From assembly GCF_001039355.2 (NCBI RefSeq), contig NW_019774959.1, positions 339,498-403,497 of the forward strand: 64,000 bases of DNA, read 5' to 3'. A program made the position numbers and the translations under genes. Shown one piece after another: positions 25,601 to 36,171 of this stretch. The DNA is from Lingula anatina (Eukaryota; Brachiopoda; Lingulata; Lingulida; Lingulidae). The notes beneath the pieces were generated by a model. It was not told the origin of the DNA. It did not search any database and saw nothing but the letters and a program-made list of their open reading frames with translations. Position 1 is the first letter of the stretch. Every line of letters starts with the position of its first letter.

Positions 25601-28600
25601 TCTTTTTATTCTTCTTCTTCTGCTGGGCTTCTGAGGGACGTTTCTTTTCAGGGCGCGGGGGACTGGAGTCAATGAGCAACCCTTTCTCTACCTGACACCT
25701 GGTGACAAAAACCAAGTACTTACAGATAATCATGGGACATGTTACTGTACAATTTTTGAGGTTTATAATGGAGTATACAAGTGATATGAAAGTTAGTTCT
25801 AAAAAAAATTTTAAGAAATGGGTCATCCATTACATATCAACTTGAACCTGATCAAATTTTGAAATTGATCAAAATTGAAAACTTATCAATCAGTGACAAA
25901 CAAATTATTTTTAGTTTGTGGAACAATATAAAATTTCATAATATATCATGCTCGGGAGAACCTATAAAAATTATGCCTCACCTGTAGCACGGTGCCGCTC
26001 CTGTCGTTTTCACAAAACCAAAGTGCCCAGTGGCTCCCCCTAGCCTGTAGCCTGGCTTGTGCTTATACTCACAGCAGACACTGAGACGAATGTCCTTGAC
26101 CCCATTTATATAGAAGGTCAGGCTGAAGGGATAGCCTCTGTGACGTCTTGAGGTGAAGGTGAACCTTGCTGTAGATGGGAAGAAATTGAAACGTTATGTC
26201 TGTTATGGTATGGTAGGAGTATGAGCACTATATTATAAAGAAGCTCATTTTTATATTAATTCAAAAATGCCTTGGTTCTTTTTTAATACAGAGTGCTTAT
26301 GAATACTAAGTCAGAATTTTAAATTTTGTAAAAATAATTTACATAATTGAAATTCCACATTGTTTTTATTTTCTTTATGTGTCAGACACCGAAAAAAAGA
26401 GAATAATATGTATACAGTCACTTCTGAAATATGCATTAATTTCAATAGGTTGGAAAATTTAAATAAACTGTCATCTCTGATTTTTCTTTCTTTTTTCTTC
26501 TACTTTTCTCTTTGCCATGGTTTTAATTTTTTCCTTTCTGTTAGACAACAAAATTTTCCCAAATATTTCAAACTGTTTCAAACTACTCACTCCCAGGAAG
26601 GATCCTCTGCTTGAACACATTCAATGTGTTTCCACCGCAGTGCTGCTGCTCTACAATTATCTCGTGCATGGGGTCGTTGCCCTCCGCCTCCAGCTTCAGG
26701 TTGCCTCCAATATACAGCATGGTGACATCACACATGGACTGGACCCTCGCCTGATGCATCATGGCGGGCTCCAGGCGATGGAGCATCAGGGAGCCCTGGA
26801 ATGGGGAAAATTATAAAAATGAATGTCAAATATTATGGGATAGACTTAAGTTATAATAGAAAGCCCTGGTATGAGGACTGTAAAAATGTGTTTAATATTA
26901 TGGGATGGGACAGAGTAAAGAATTTAATTGTCCCAAGATGAGGATTGTAAAAAATATATCTAATATTTTTATGAAATTGGGATGAGTGAGCCCTGGGATG
27001 AAGTTTATAAATGTGTTCAAGGAGAACTACTTTCTGGTTCAAAGCAGTACTGACTTCAAAAAACATTTCTTGAAGCACTAACTAAATAAATAATGTCACT
27101 GCCAAAAACATACCTTGTTTGACTTGGGGTGCAGTGGTCTTCCCAAAGGATCAGTCGCAATGTAACGAAACTTGCGAGACTTTGCCTTGCTCTTGTCTTG
27201 TGTCCTGGGAGACCTCCTGGTGGCAGGCGGAGAAGGTGTGGCCAGCCCTACCAAGGGGATGACGTATGGGGATGGTGCACCTCTGCCCTGGTCTAGAACC
27301 TCATTATTCATTGTGTACTCTCTCAAGGCAACGTTGTCCAGCTGAAATCAGGATTGGATTGATTTTATCAAATTATATACTCAGTATATTTTTTGTTTTT
27401 TGACAACTTATCATACAGTGCTTACTAATATATTAAAAATGGCACTATCAAGAATCAATTACCATTTCAATTGACTCCATTTTAAGATATAAAATCCAAG
27501 ATTACAATATGATATAAATGAAACATGACCTGCTCTATAAACTGATCAAAAACAGTTCTCCAAAGTTACATTAATTCCCCCCCCCCTTTTTTTTTTTGCA
27601 AATAAATTTCATTTATGCTAAAAAAAGCTTATCAAAACAATTATCTCCTTTTTATCTTTTCTTTTCTATAATAAAACCTTTAATTATTGTGAATCAAGCC
27701 TTCCAAATACTCACACCCTAATAGTGATCATCATGTACCACAGAATGGCCTTATAAATTACAGATTTATTGACAAAGCACAAGAAAACCAGTCGAGGACT
27801 TACAGCATACAGGTGCTTGGTATCAATCTCCTCCTTGGGGTAGGGCGAACGGTGTCCCGAGCTGGACGGTGAACTTTGACCCTCTGGTGCAAATTCTCGT
27901 GGATGAACAGGGACGCCATTTTCATCAATGTAGATTGGTCGTAACTTTTTATCCTGAAAGTATTTTATAATTATTTACTGACTATGGAATAAACAGGAGT
28001 TAAATTTTTATTCAATAATATTTTTTCTGCATTAAATAAGCAAGTTTTTTTATTTCAACGAGCCCTGGTATGATTTTTATTTACCTATTTATTAACTTTT
28101 TTCTTTTGAGGGGGTGGGGGGGGATTAGTAAAAATAATCACCAATTTTTACATGGTCCTGTTCAACATACTAATGATCATCAGTCTCCTCATACCTGTTC
28201 ATCATATTCCCAGCCATCATCCTCTTCTTCTTCCTCCTGTCTACGAGACCTTCCTTTTCTGTCAGCAGATGGCGCACTGGTAGGTCTGGCCCGTGATCTG
28301 CTCATCGCCTGCTGGCGCTCCATGGCAGCAGATCGTGGTCGTGTTGTCGCCTTCCCTCTGGGAGACAGGTAGGGGAGGATGTCCTCATCTCCCTTTCTAG
28401 CCTTCTCAGCCTACAGAGTTCAAGGGAAATGAAACTAAGTGGCCGATTTACATGTTATTAATAATAGGTTCAAGTGAATAGTTAAATCACCAAAAATTAA
28501 TGTTCATTATAAGTTAGATAAAGGACTTTCTGAACATATATCATAATTTGCATTTCAAGTATTTTTTATTTCATCTCAAGAATTTCTAATAGTATAACTG

Positions 28601-29484
28601 GCCTTTCAGAAACAATTGCATTAATGATATCATTAACCCATGCAATAAACCACATAATTAAAAATAATGACATGCATATTTAGCTATAAAGCTATGAAAG
28701 CAATATAGCCTTGTACATAAGTGAACTTTCAAAATTCCATGTGAGCTCTGTTTCAGACTTCTGCAAATAAATAATCTACAATTCATTAACCTTTCACCAT
28801 CAACATGCTGGAATATAAAAGGAAAACGGTGCAAATGTAAACCATGTGCCTGTAATTTAAAATAAGATATAAATTAAGGTAACCTATTGAATAAAATGTT
28901 GCCGTGCCATGTAAAATAACTATTTGCAAGTAACTAAAAATCATGTACTAACAGCTATATGAAATAAGATTATAACAAAAGTGTGCCTTAAAATTTAACT
29001 TTTGAACATGCATAAATAACATTTGATCATTCCTGCTCAGAAGTTAAAAAAAAAAAAAAAAACAGTATGGCAACTACTCACTGATTTCAAACACAACCAA
29101 TTTACCAAATTTCCCAAAATATTGTTTTGTAATAAGTACTTCCCATAAAGCAAGATTCAGAAGTTCATTTTAAAAATTAGAATGAAACTGAAGCATTTGA
29201 AATTTGTGAGTAATTTTCACAATTCTAACCCCGAAGTAGACAAAAATGTTCCGTCTTGGTCTAAAGTTTAGAAGCAACTAGTACAAAATGGGAGGTGCCA
29301 GAAAACAACAACAACGAGTTAGTTACAGCGTCTGTAAGCGTCCAACGACTTTCAACCATGGGGGGAGGTTTTGGGAGGGGAACAGACAAGAGGTACTGCA
29401 TAATCTCAGCGTCTGAAAACCTCATTCTTTCTTCCTGGAATGCAAAACTGGTGAGTACACGTAACTCCTGTTTCTGTTAGTAAG

Positions 29485-29546
<62 letters not shown>

Positions 29547-30642
29547 TGAATGGTATTGGTACATAAAAACAATGTAATGAAAAGAATGAATTGCTACAAT
29601 ATGTATTGCAATAGTATAATATTTTATCTATTTTATTTATTTTTAATTTGTGTGTGTGTGTGCTCTGTTTCAGAATTCTGGTCCCACATATTTACGGATC
29701 AATACATGTACACATAAAAAATTACTTAGCATATCAAAAAACATTTATCATCTTGCCAGTAAAAACTATTATCATCATCATCATCACTGTCATTATAAAA
29801 TATACCCTGCCACTTACTCTCACTCTCCTGACAAGTTCAATCTTTGCAATTTCCTCTAATTTTTTGCGTATGGACACCTGTCGTGTTCGCTCCATGTCTA
29901 GAGTTTTGTGCACAATTGCCTGCGCCAAAAGATTCTTCACGTGCTTTTTGTGCTCTTTGCGAGCCATGTTAAGGCGGAATGTTGCCTCAGAAATCACCTC
30001 TCCTCTTTTAGAGATCTAAAATTATTGTGCAGAAAAGAAATTACTCAATTTGTATTATATAATATGTAAGCAAAAAAAGTGATATGAAATTTAGCAAAAC
30101 TAAAAATAACAGATTCTCTAAACAAAGCAGTTATACTGGTACAGAGGGAACTGCACAAACTGAATGTTAAAAATATGTCAGTTCTGTTCCCCAGGTGACC
30201 TACATGAAAATATCCATTTTACCCAATTAAAATGAAAGATATTTCATTTTTCAATAATTTTGATAGTTTGTTTCAGCCCTGACAAAAAGGGTTGTATTCA
30301 AAGAAAGAAAATGAAAAAATAAGAAGGAAAGAAAGAAAGAAAGAAGGAAAGGAAGAAACTCTACCAGTCCAGCTTTCCGGAGGTGTTTTCTCTTCTTGGT
30401 CTGGCTGAAGTACCCGGCCAAGTGGCGGTCCATCAGGCTATTGTAAGTAGCCAGGGGACTGCAAGAATAAATTATAATATATTAGCACTGATTATAATAA
30501 TACTGCATAAATTATGATAAATATTAGTTATAAAGTTTTTTCCTGTCTGTCTGTTTCCAGTGCTTCAAACAGCAATTGTGATACAGCTTATAAAGTATTA
30601 AATACTGAACTGAGTGCAAATTATCAAAATATTTTTCACCTA

Positions 30643-30681
<39 letters not shown>

Positions 30682-32910
30682 TCTCTTTCAATCATTTTCT
30701 CTTTTTGCATTTTTCTTTTTCACAATTCAACCTGGAGAGCATTCTATTAAATTATCCTGTTTCATATTTGAACTTAGTCACAATCTCACCATTATCCCTT
30801 TGTTTTCAAGTTAGTAGATATATTAATCCAGGGGCGGATCCAGAGATATTTTCTGACAGTCTTCCAAATTATCTTTGTTGATCCATCTTCCATTTCTGAC
30901 CGTCTTCCGACAGAAAACATTAGATGGCTGCCAATGTAAACTTGAAAATCTGACCGTCTTCCAGAAGACCCAGAAGACGGCCTAAATCCGCCCCTGTTAA
31001 TCCGTCTCCATATTCATCACCTTTTTAATCACATTGGAGATATCTCTATTATACAGGTAGAAAAATTCATTGATCCAAAAATATCAATTTGTGCATATGA
31101 AATCAATTATGTTGTTTACAATTTCCTTTTTAATGGACTTAAAATAACAGACAATAATCCATATGTGGCTCTTTTTTGCCATTTAGTACATGGTTTTTTC
31201 AACAAAAACCATACAGGAAACCAACACAGGAATTTGAATGGCACTTATAAATCTTATTTTCAGACTTAAAAAAAAAAAAAAAAAAAAAAAGGAAACAAAT
31301 TTAATCAGAATTTAGCATTCTGTTGAGCTGAACATACAGAAATGTCCATCTTTATTTATTTTTTTCTTCAAGGTGAAAAACATCAACAAACTACATTTTG
31401 GTCTAATTATCTGTTTATGTTTATAATAACAAATGCTGAAAGTATTATAACAGCTTCGCTAATTTGCCCAACTTCATTTTGAAACTATTGATTACTTGCA
31501 TGCAATTGAATTCCTCTTTTTTTAAGAAAACATCTTTATAGTAGTGTTTGATTTTTTCCATTTTAAAGACAAAAGATTTGAGTATCATGTGACTCTCTCC
31601 CACTGTGGCACAACTTCACCATTAAAAGCCTTCACTCTGCTGCCTTCCACCGCCCAGAATCAAATTGATTTTTTCTCCAACTCCAATCTAATCCCCACTG
31701 AGCATGCGAGGAACTAATCTGCCAATATTGATTGTTTTATATTAATCACACTTTTGTAGACTGACAAGCTTACTGAGCCTACCTGCTGGGTCAGAGGTTT
31801 GATTTTCGATATCAGAGACTTAACAAACAGTTTTAAAATCATTGATATTCCCCAGTATGTCTTATCATTCCCTAGATGTCTTATCATTTTGCATGTTTGT
31901 TATATCTACTAAAATTACATGTACTAGTATTAGTCCCAGTGTAGTCATACATGTGCACTTTTAAAAAGGCCATTACATGATATTGTAGCCCTTCAGGTAA
32001 TCAAGGTCGAAAAAGGAGCTTAGCGTTACAAAAAAATTATACTTTTTAACAAACCCTGTACGTAGCTCTTTATGTACTACTGTCATGGTAGTGGGCAATT
32101 GATATGCCTCAGGCTTAAAAGTGCCTTTAGTTGTACAGACTGCACTGCATTTTCTTTTCTTTTTCCCTTTAGATACCTATCATTAACTATTCATTTTCAT
32201 TCAGTTCTCAAGGAAAAGTTGCTGTTAAGTTTGCAAGGCACCATCTTTGATCGTGACTTCCTTGTATTTCTTTCAATCCAGACATTTTTTCATAATATAA
32301 TTGGTGAGAAACAGACTGACAGTGGCTGAACTCACTACATTCCCTTTGGATGAACTATTAAATCAATTTATGATCCATCTGTACCATGTTTATCTGCAGA
32401 TTATGTCCCTTTTTTAGATTTGTTTTAATGGCTAATTAATGTTTTCTTTGAAGAGCTACAGTACATCCAAGTACTGTACATATATACATGTACTGGTAGT
32501 GAGTATAATGTCTCCTATGTGTAAGTACATGTATTCCATCAAAAGCTGATAGTATCAAAAATAAAGTCATCGGCATAATCAGCAGTAATAGTCTCTAAAA
32601 TCCAAATGTAAATTCCAAAGCAGATTCTTTCTTCCCAATTTTCATTATTATAAAAGCTCCAAACAGCTAGTAAACATCAATAGCTCAATGACAACGCATC
32701 CTTTATAATGGCATGCATTAACTAATTGAGGAATCACGATAGTATAGCGTGTTTCAGACACAATATGAATTATTTAGGAGACATTTTCTACGGGACCATC
32801 TCTTGAAATGATTCGTCAAGTCAGAAAACCTTCCAGATTCAAACCATGTTAAGCACCGGCAAACAATAAACACAACGAAGCCTTACTTACCCTTCATAGA
32901 CGTGGCTCAT
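16170..32910 (-). CDS. ERICH3: ERICH3-like protein with DUF4590, acidic repeats and C-terminal leucine-rich repeats
   Basis: Nineteen exons on the - strand join without a frame break into 1423 codons plus stop (5' to 3'): 32891-32910, 30365-30458, 29818-30015, 28195-28410, 27804-27953, 27114-27341, 26591-26795, 25982-26168, 25586-25698, 25211-25297, 24235-24384, 23074-23121, 22658-22816, 21223-22407, 20553-20717, 19969-20120, 19534-19665, 17762-17853 and 16170-16860. Residues 1-104 match the ERICH3 start (YNSLMDRHLAGYF, then KTLDMER). Residues ~303-433 match DUF4590 (QQHCGG, PFSLTFYINGV, CCEYKHKPG). Residues ~434-1070 are acidic and Lys/Ser/Asp rich, with SVKSEKSDR repeats of 9 residues. Residues ~1120-1423 carry RNI-type leucine-rich repeats, e.g. 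LHELDLGSCDI and LRTIDLEDNDI. Vertebrate ERICH3, as I know it, is linked to ciliated cells and lacks the LRR tail. Function here is unknown. Phase agreement across every joint argues for one gene; two overlapping transcription units remain possible. Confidence 0.85.
20342..20531. mobile_element. Short inverted-repeat element (CAGGCCC family), copy 1
   Basis: Ends are CAGGCCCATAGCTAGCA and, reversed on the other strand, CAGGCCCGTAGCCAGCA, with 15 of 17 bases equal. The interior resembles the copy at 44708-44878 in the opposite orientation. It lies in an ERICH3-like intron just after the 20553 exon donor. Terminal CAG and size suggest a hAT-type non-autonomous element, but no clear target duplication was seen. 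Confidence 0.7.
21420..22190 (-). repeat. In-frame repeats of the Lys/Ser/Asp-rich exon
   Basis: The 1185-bp exon of the ERICH3-like gene contains about ten to twelve copies of a 27-bp unit at roughly 21860-22180, coding for SVKSEKSDR. A second, looser series at 21420-21600 codes for ESVRSEEKA-like units. Units are in frame, nearly identical towards the high-coordinate end and degenerate towards the other, as expected for recent slippage or unequal exchange. The product is probably disordered and rich in phosphorylatable Ser. Confidence 0.9.
23413..23515 (+). repeat. Short minisatellite in ERICH3-like intron
   Basis: AAGGTCACCAAAGACACC and shortened forms recur about five times. The repeat is intronic and has no coding frame. 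Confidence 0.75.
24950..25003 (+). repeat. G-rich tract with G-quadruplex potential
   Basis: Seven or more runs of three or more G occur within about 50 bases on the + strand, i.e. on the template strand of the ERICH3-like gene, in an intron. Confidence 0.6.
29327..29434 (-). CDS. Candidate extra exon of the ERICH3-like gene
   Basis: In the intron between exons 29818-30015 and 28195-28410 there is an open 108-bp segment flanked by a good acceptor (GCATTCCAG) and a GTAACT donor on the - strand. Both neighbours are joined in phase 0, and 36 whole codons would fit there without disturbing the frame. The encoded SDAEIMQYL resembles GDEDILPYL in the next exon, as if the exon had been duplicated. 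It is richer in G+C than the intron around it. It is not needed for the frame and may be an alternative exon, or not an exon. Confidence 0.5.
29488..29543. repeat. (TA)n microsatellite
   Basis: About 28 TA units in an ERICH3-like intron, some 50 bases upstream (on the - strand) of the candidate exon at 29327-29434. Confidence 0.97.
30645..30681. repeat. (AAT)n microsatellite
   Basis: About a dozen AAT units in the first large intron of the ERICH3-like gene. Confidence 0.95.
30829..30996. mobile_element. 168-bp inverted-repeat element (CAGGGGCGGAT family), best copy
   Basis: The element starts CAGGGGCGGAT and ends ATCCGCCCCTG, a perfect 11-bp terminal inverted repeat. It is flanked on both sides by TTAATC, a 6-bp direct repeat that looks like a target duplication. 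It contains no coding frame. The termini resemble hAT-type elements, though those normally give 8-bp duplications. Related degenerate copies lie at 6757-6905 and about 53935-54088. Confidence 0.85.
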
Positions 32911-33322
32911 TTTTGCTGTTTAGTGCGCTATTTCTTTAACAAAAAATCAAACAGGAAACCTAGGTCGCCATTTCACATTATTCCAGTATTGAATAGCAAC
33001 AAGCCAGAAGCACCCGTGCAACAACACTCTGTCGCCAAGTGTACCACGTGATTCAACAAATGACGTCACGGGCACCTTGACCTAAATATTTTTTATCTAT
33101 TTCACATCTTTCAACTGAAGTACGTCGCAATAAAAGTTCTTTTAAGTTTTACTGCATGGTTTTTCAAAGTAAATAAAAAATTTAACACATTAATATTAGG
33201 AGATAAAGGGTTTATATTTTGCGGATAAAATTAGGTTTTGAAATTCGAAACTAGGTCACGGAACAAAGTTCATACACACGCCTGTCTGAACTGTGCAGTG
33301 CCGGTGGGAAGGAGTTAGGATT
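32911..33322. promoter_or_regulatory. Divergent promoter region between ERICH3-like and HACD genes
   Basis: The start codons of the - strand ERICH3-like gene (32910) and the + strand HACD gene (33323) are 412 bp apart. The segment is richer in CpG than its surroundings. It holds a perfect E-box CACGTG (33045-33050) and a perfect cAMP-response element TGACGTCA (33061-33068), 10 bases apart. No TATA box was evident in a usual place. Shared control of the two genes is an inference from the spacing. Confidence 0.6.
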
Positions 33323-36112
33323 ATGGCTCAACGCAGTCAACAGAGCTCTCTTGCAAAAGCATATTTACTCCTTTATAATATTGGGCAGACGATAGGGTAA
33401 CCATCTTTTTTACATTACTTCGCTTGCCGTGCCTGTGCGTGCGTGCGTGCGTGCGTGCGCGTGCGCGCGTGTGTAAAGATACATGTGTTACATTTATAAA
33501 TTGGGTATGCTGTATGCATCATCAGTCTCTTCATTAGTTGAATTCAGGATGTCAACATGATATTGACATAGTGATACTGATGCAAGGTAGACCAGGGGAC
33601 AATTAAATGCACATGTCATTGATGAATTCTATGAAAAATATACTCAGCTGATTTTGATCTTGATTTATGTTCTATGAAAGACTAGAGTGGTATTATAAAA
33701 TTTTTAATGTTATAGTTCTAGTAGGACCATTTAATTATCGAATGACAGCTAATTGGGTAGTTAAATGTTGCCTTTGGCAGTGCTGTCTTAGGGCGTATTC
33801 CCAGAGCTTTTAGATCGATCTATCCCCGCGGGGAGTCTCACTAGATTACTGTCAGATAATCCGGCTTAAATGTCCGTCCTGCCTACTACAAGCTGTAAGG
33901 GTGTAATTAACTTTCGTGCCTGCTCGGCTGACAGCTATTTAATGTGAACCCCCAGGGAGTTAGGTCGATCTAAAGTAGATCGATCTAATCTCTGGGAATG
34001 GGGTCTTAGACTGGGTTCCCATCTCTAGATCAATCTAACAGGTTCCGTCCATCTCCACGGGGTCTCTTGCTAAATTTGCTTTCAGCTTAAGTGGCTTAGA
34101 TGTCTGGCACGCCTGCTAAAGCTTCTAATGGATAGTTAATTACCCCCTATCAGCTTCAGTAGGCGTGACATCTATACCACTTTAGTTAATTGCGAGTTAA
34201 TTGTAAGAATCCCTGTGGAGATAGTTTGATCCAAAGTTAGTATGATAGGGTTTGGGAATGGTCTCTAATTACCTTGATTATTTATTTCAAAGGGGTTTAA
34301 CTCGCAAGAAGGAAGTATGTTGAGGCTATTGATAATCCTGATATTTTGTTTCTTTTTCATACACCACACTTAGAATAATATGTGCAACGAGGAACTATAT
34401 TTCTTGGCTTTCTTCGCCCCAAGTGTTCCCATAGCACAGATGCTGGCAGGTTCCATATTATAAGCTCAGCACTGTGTTATATTAATTTGGTGGGCACATT
34501 TGATATGAAGGGAGCCAGTGCATTTAAGAATACACTGTGCACAAATTTTCCAAACATTTAGCTCTTCCTTGACTTAAATTGTTGAAACAATATGATACAA
34601 ACTAGAAAATAACTCAGAAGGCTTAGTACATTGCATGGGTATATCAATTCTAATACATGCATTAAATACAGTATAACCCCCAAAATCTAATATGATTCTC
34701 AGTTGGCCTGTGTCTGACCTATCCTGAAATTATGATCAACATGCATTCATAACATTTGGAGTCAAGCTTGTTGTGAGCCATTGATACTGGTAGTAGTTAT
34801 TATAGTTTGAATGTGTGCATATTTGTTCATTTAATTTAAAATGTATCTATAATTAAAAAGATAACAAATGTCCATTTTAGCAAAATATGAATTTTCCTGG
34901 GGAAAACACGATTTTCCCAGACTTACCAATGGTTAATAAATCCATTTCTATATTCAAAGTTGGTCCCTGTTTTTTTTTTTTTTTTAAAGAGATTATTAGA
35001 AAATAGCTATCTAAAGAAGCACAGATTTTAGATTAATTGCTTTAACTACTGTTTTTGTGGTAAAATAGAATATATTATATTTCTGTTAGTTGTTTACAAT
35101 GTATTTGTTGCAAAATATAGATCTCATACGAAGAGTTGTTATCCCTTTAAGCTTTAATATATTAAGGCCATTAACATAGTGTGCGTGGCAGGCTGCAAAT
35201 CAGATAAAGTTTATTTAAAATGCAAATTGAGTGATGAAAGAGATAGGGAAGAGAGAGTGACTGATGCTTAGGAGGGACATAAAGATAGAGAGTCTCAGAG
35301 AGCTTTACAGTGGTAGAGTTTTAGTCCAAAATAAACTTATGTAGCAGAAAACTATATCTACCTGTCTCATTTGACTAATTGGTAAAAAAAAAAAAAAAAA
35401 TAGAAGAACTTGAATAACCAACAGGCTGGTTATAACAAGCTGTAAACTAAGGGTGCATTCAGACCTAGTTGACCCGCCAACTTACTAGTCCCGGTATCAA
35501 ATATGCTGCATGCTTGACAATGGATTCCTGCCTCCCACACAATCTGAGAAGGGGCAGGGCAATTAAATCTCAGCCAACTTTCAAGTGGATTGTGCCATAT
35601 TTGATCCACAGACTAGTTGGTCCTCGGATCAATTGGTTCTTAATGCACCCTTACACACCAACGAAGGTAAAAACACTACCTCCTTGGCAGAGCTGACAAG
35701 AACAACACTATAATGTTATAATTACCTTCGCCAAGGAGGTTATATTTTCGTTTGTCTGTCATCAATATAACTCAAAAAGTTATGGACCGATTTTGGCGAA
35801 ATTTTCTGGAACTGTCAGAAGTGGGCCATGGAAGAGATGACTAGTTTTTGGTGGTGATCCGGATCAATAATCAATCAATCAATAATAATAAAAAATTGTA
35901 TGGTATGCTCTCTTGAAGTGCTTTTCTAGTATTATATAATTTCAGATGGAGTTGTATACTGTTCCTATCATTACAACATTACCTCATTACCAAGTCCTGG
36001 GTGGGCCTGTACAGACACTCCTATATACAGCTACTGCTGGAGGTCTTCCAGACATTAGCATACCTTGAGGTAAATGCATGTCATAATAATAATAATAAAA
36101 ATAACTCCAAAA

Positions 36113-36171
<59 letters not shown>

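Noticed and set aside
29295-29480. Short + strand gene starting at 29295
   Set aside because: The frame overlaps the candidate - strand exon, which has better splice signals and a frame that fits the surrounding gene.
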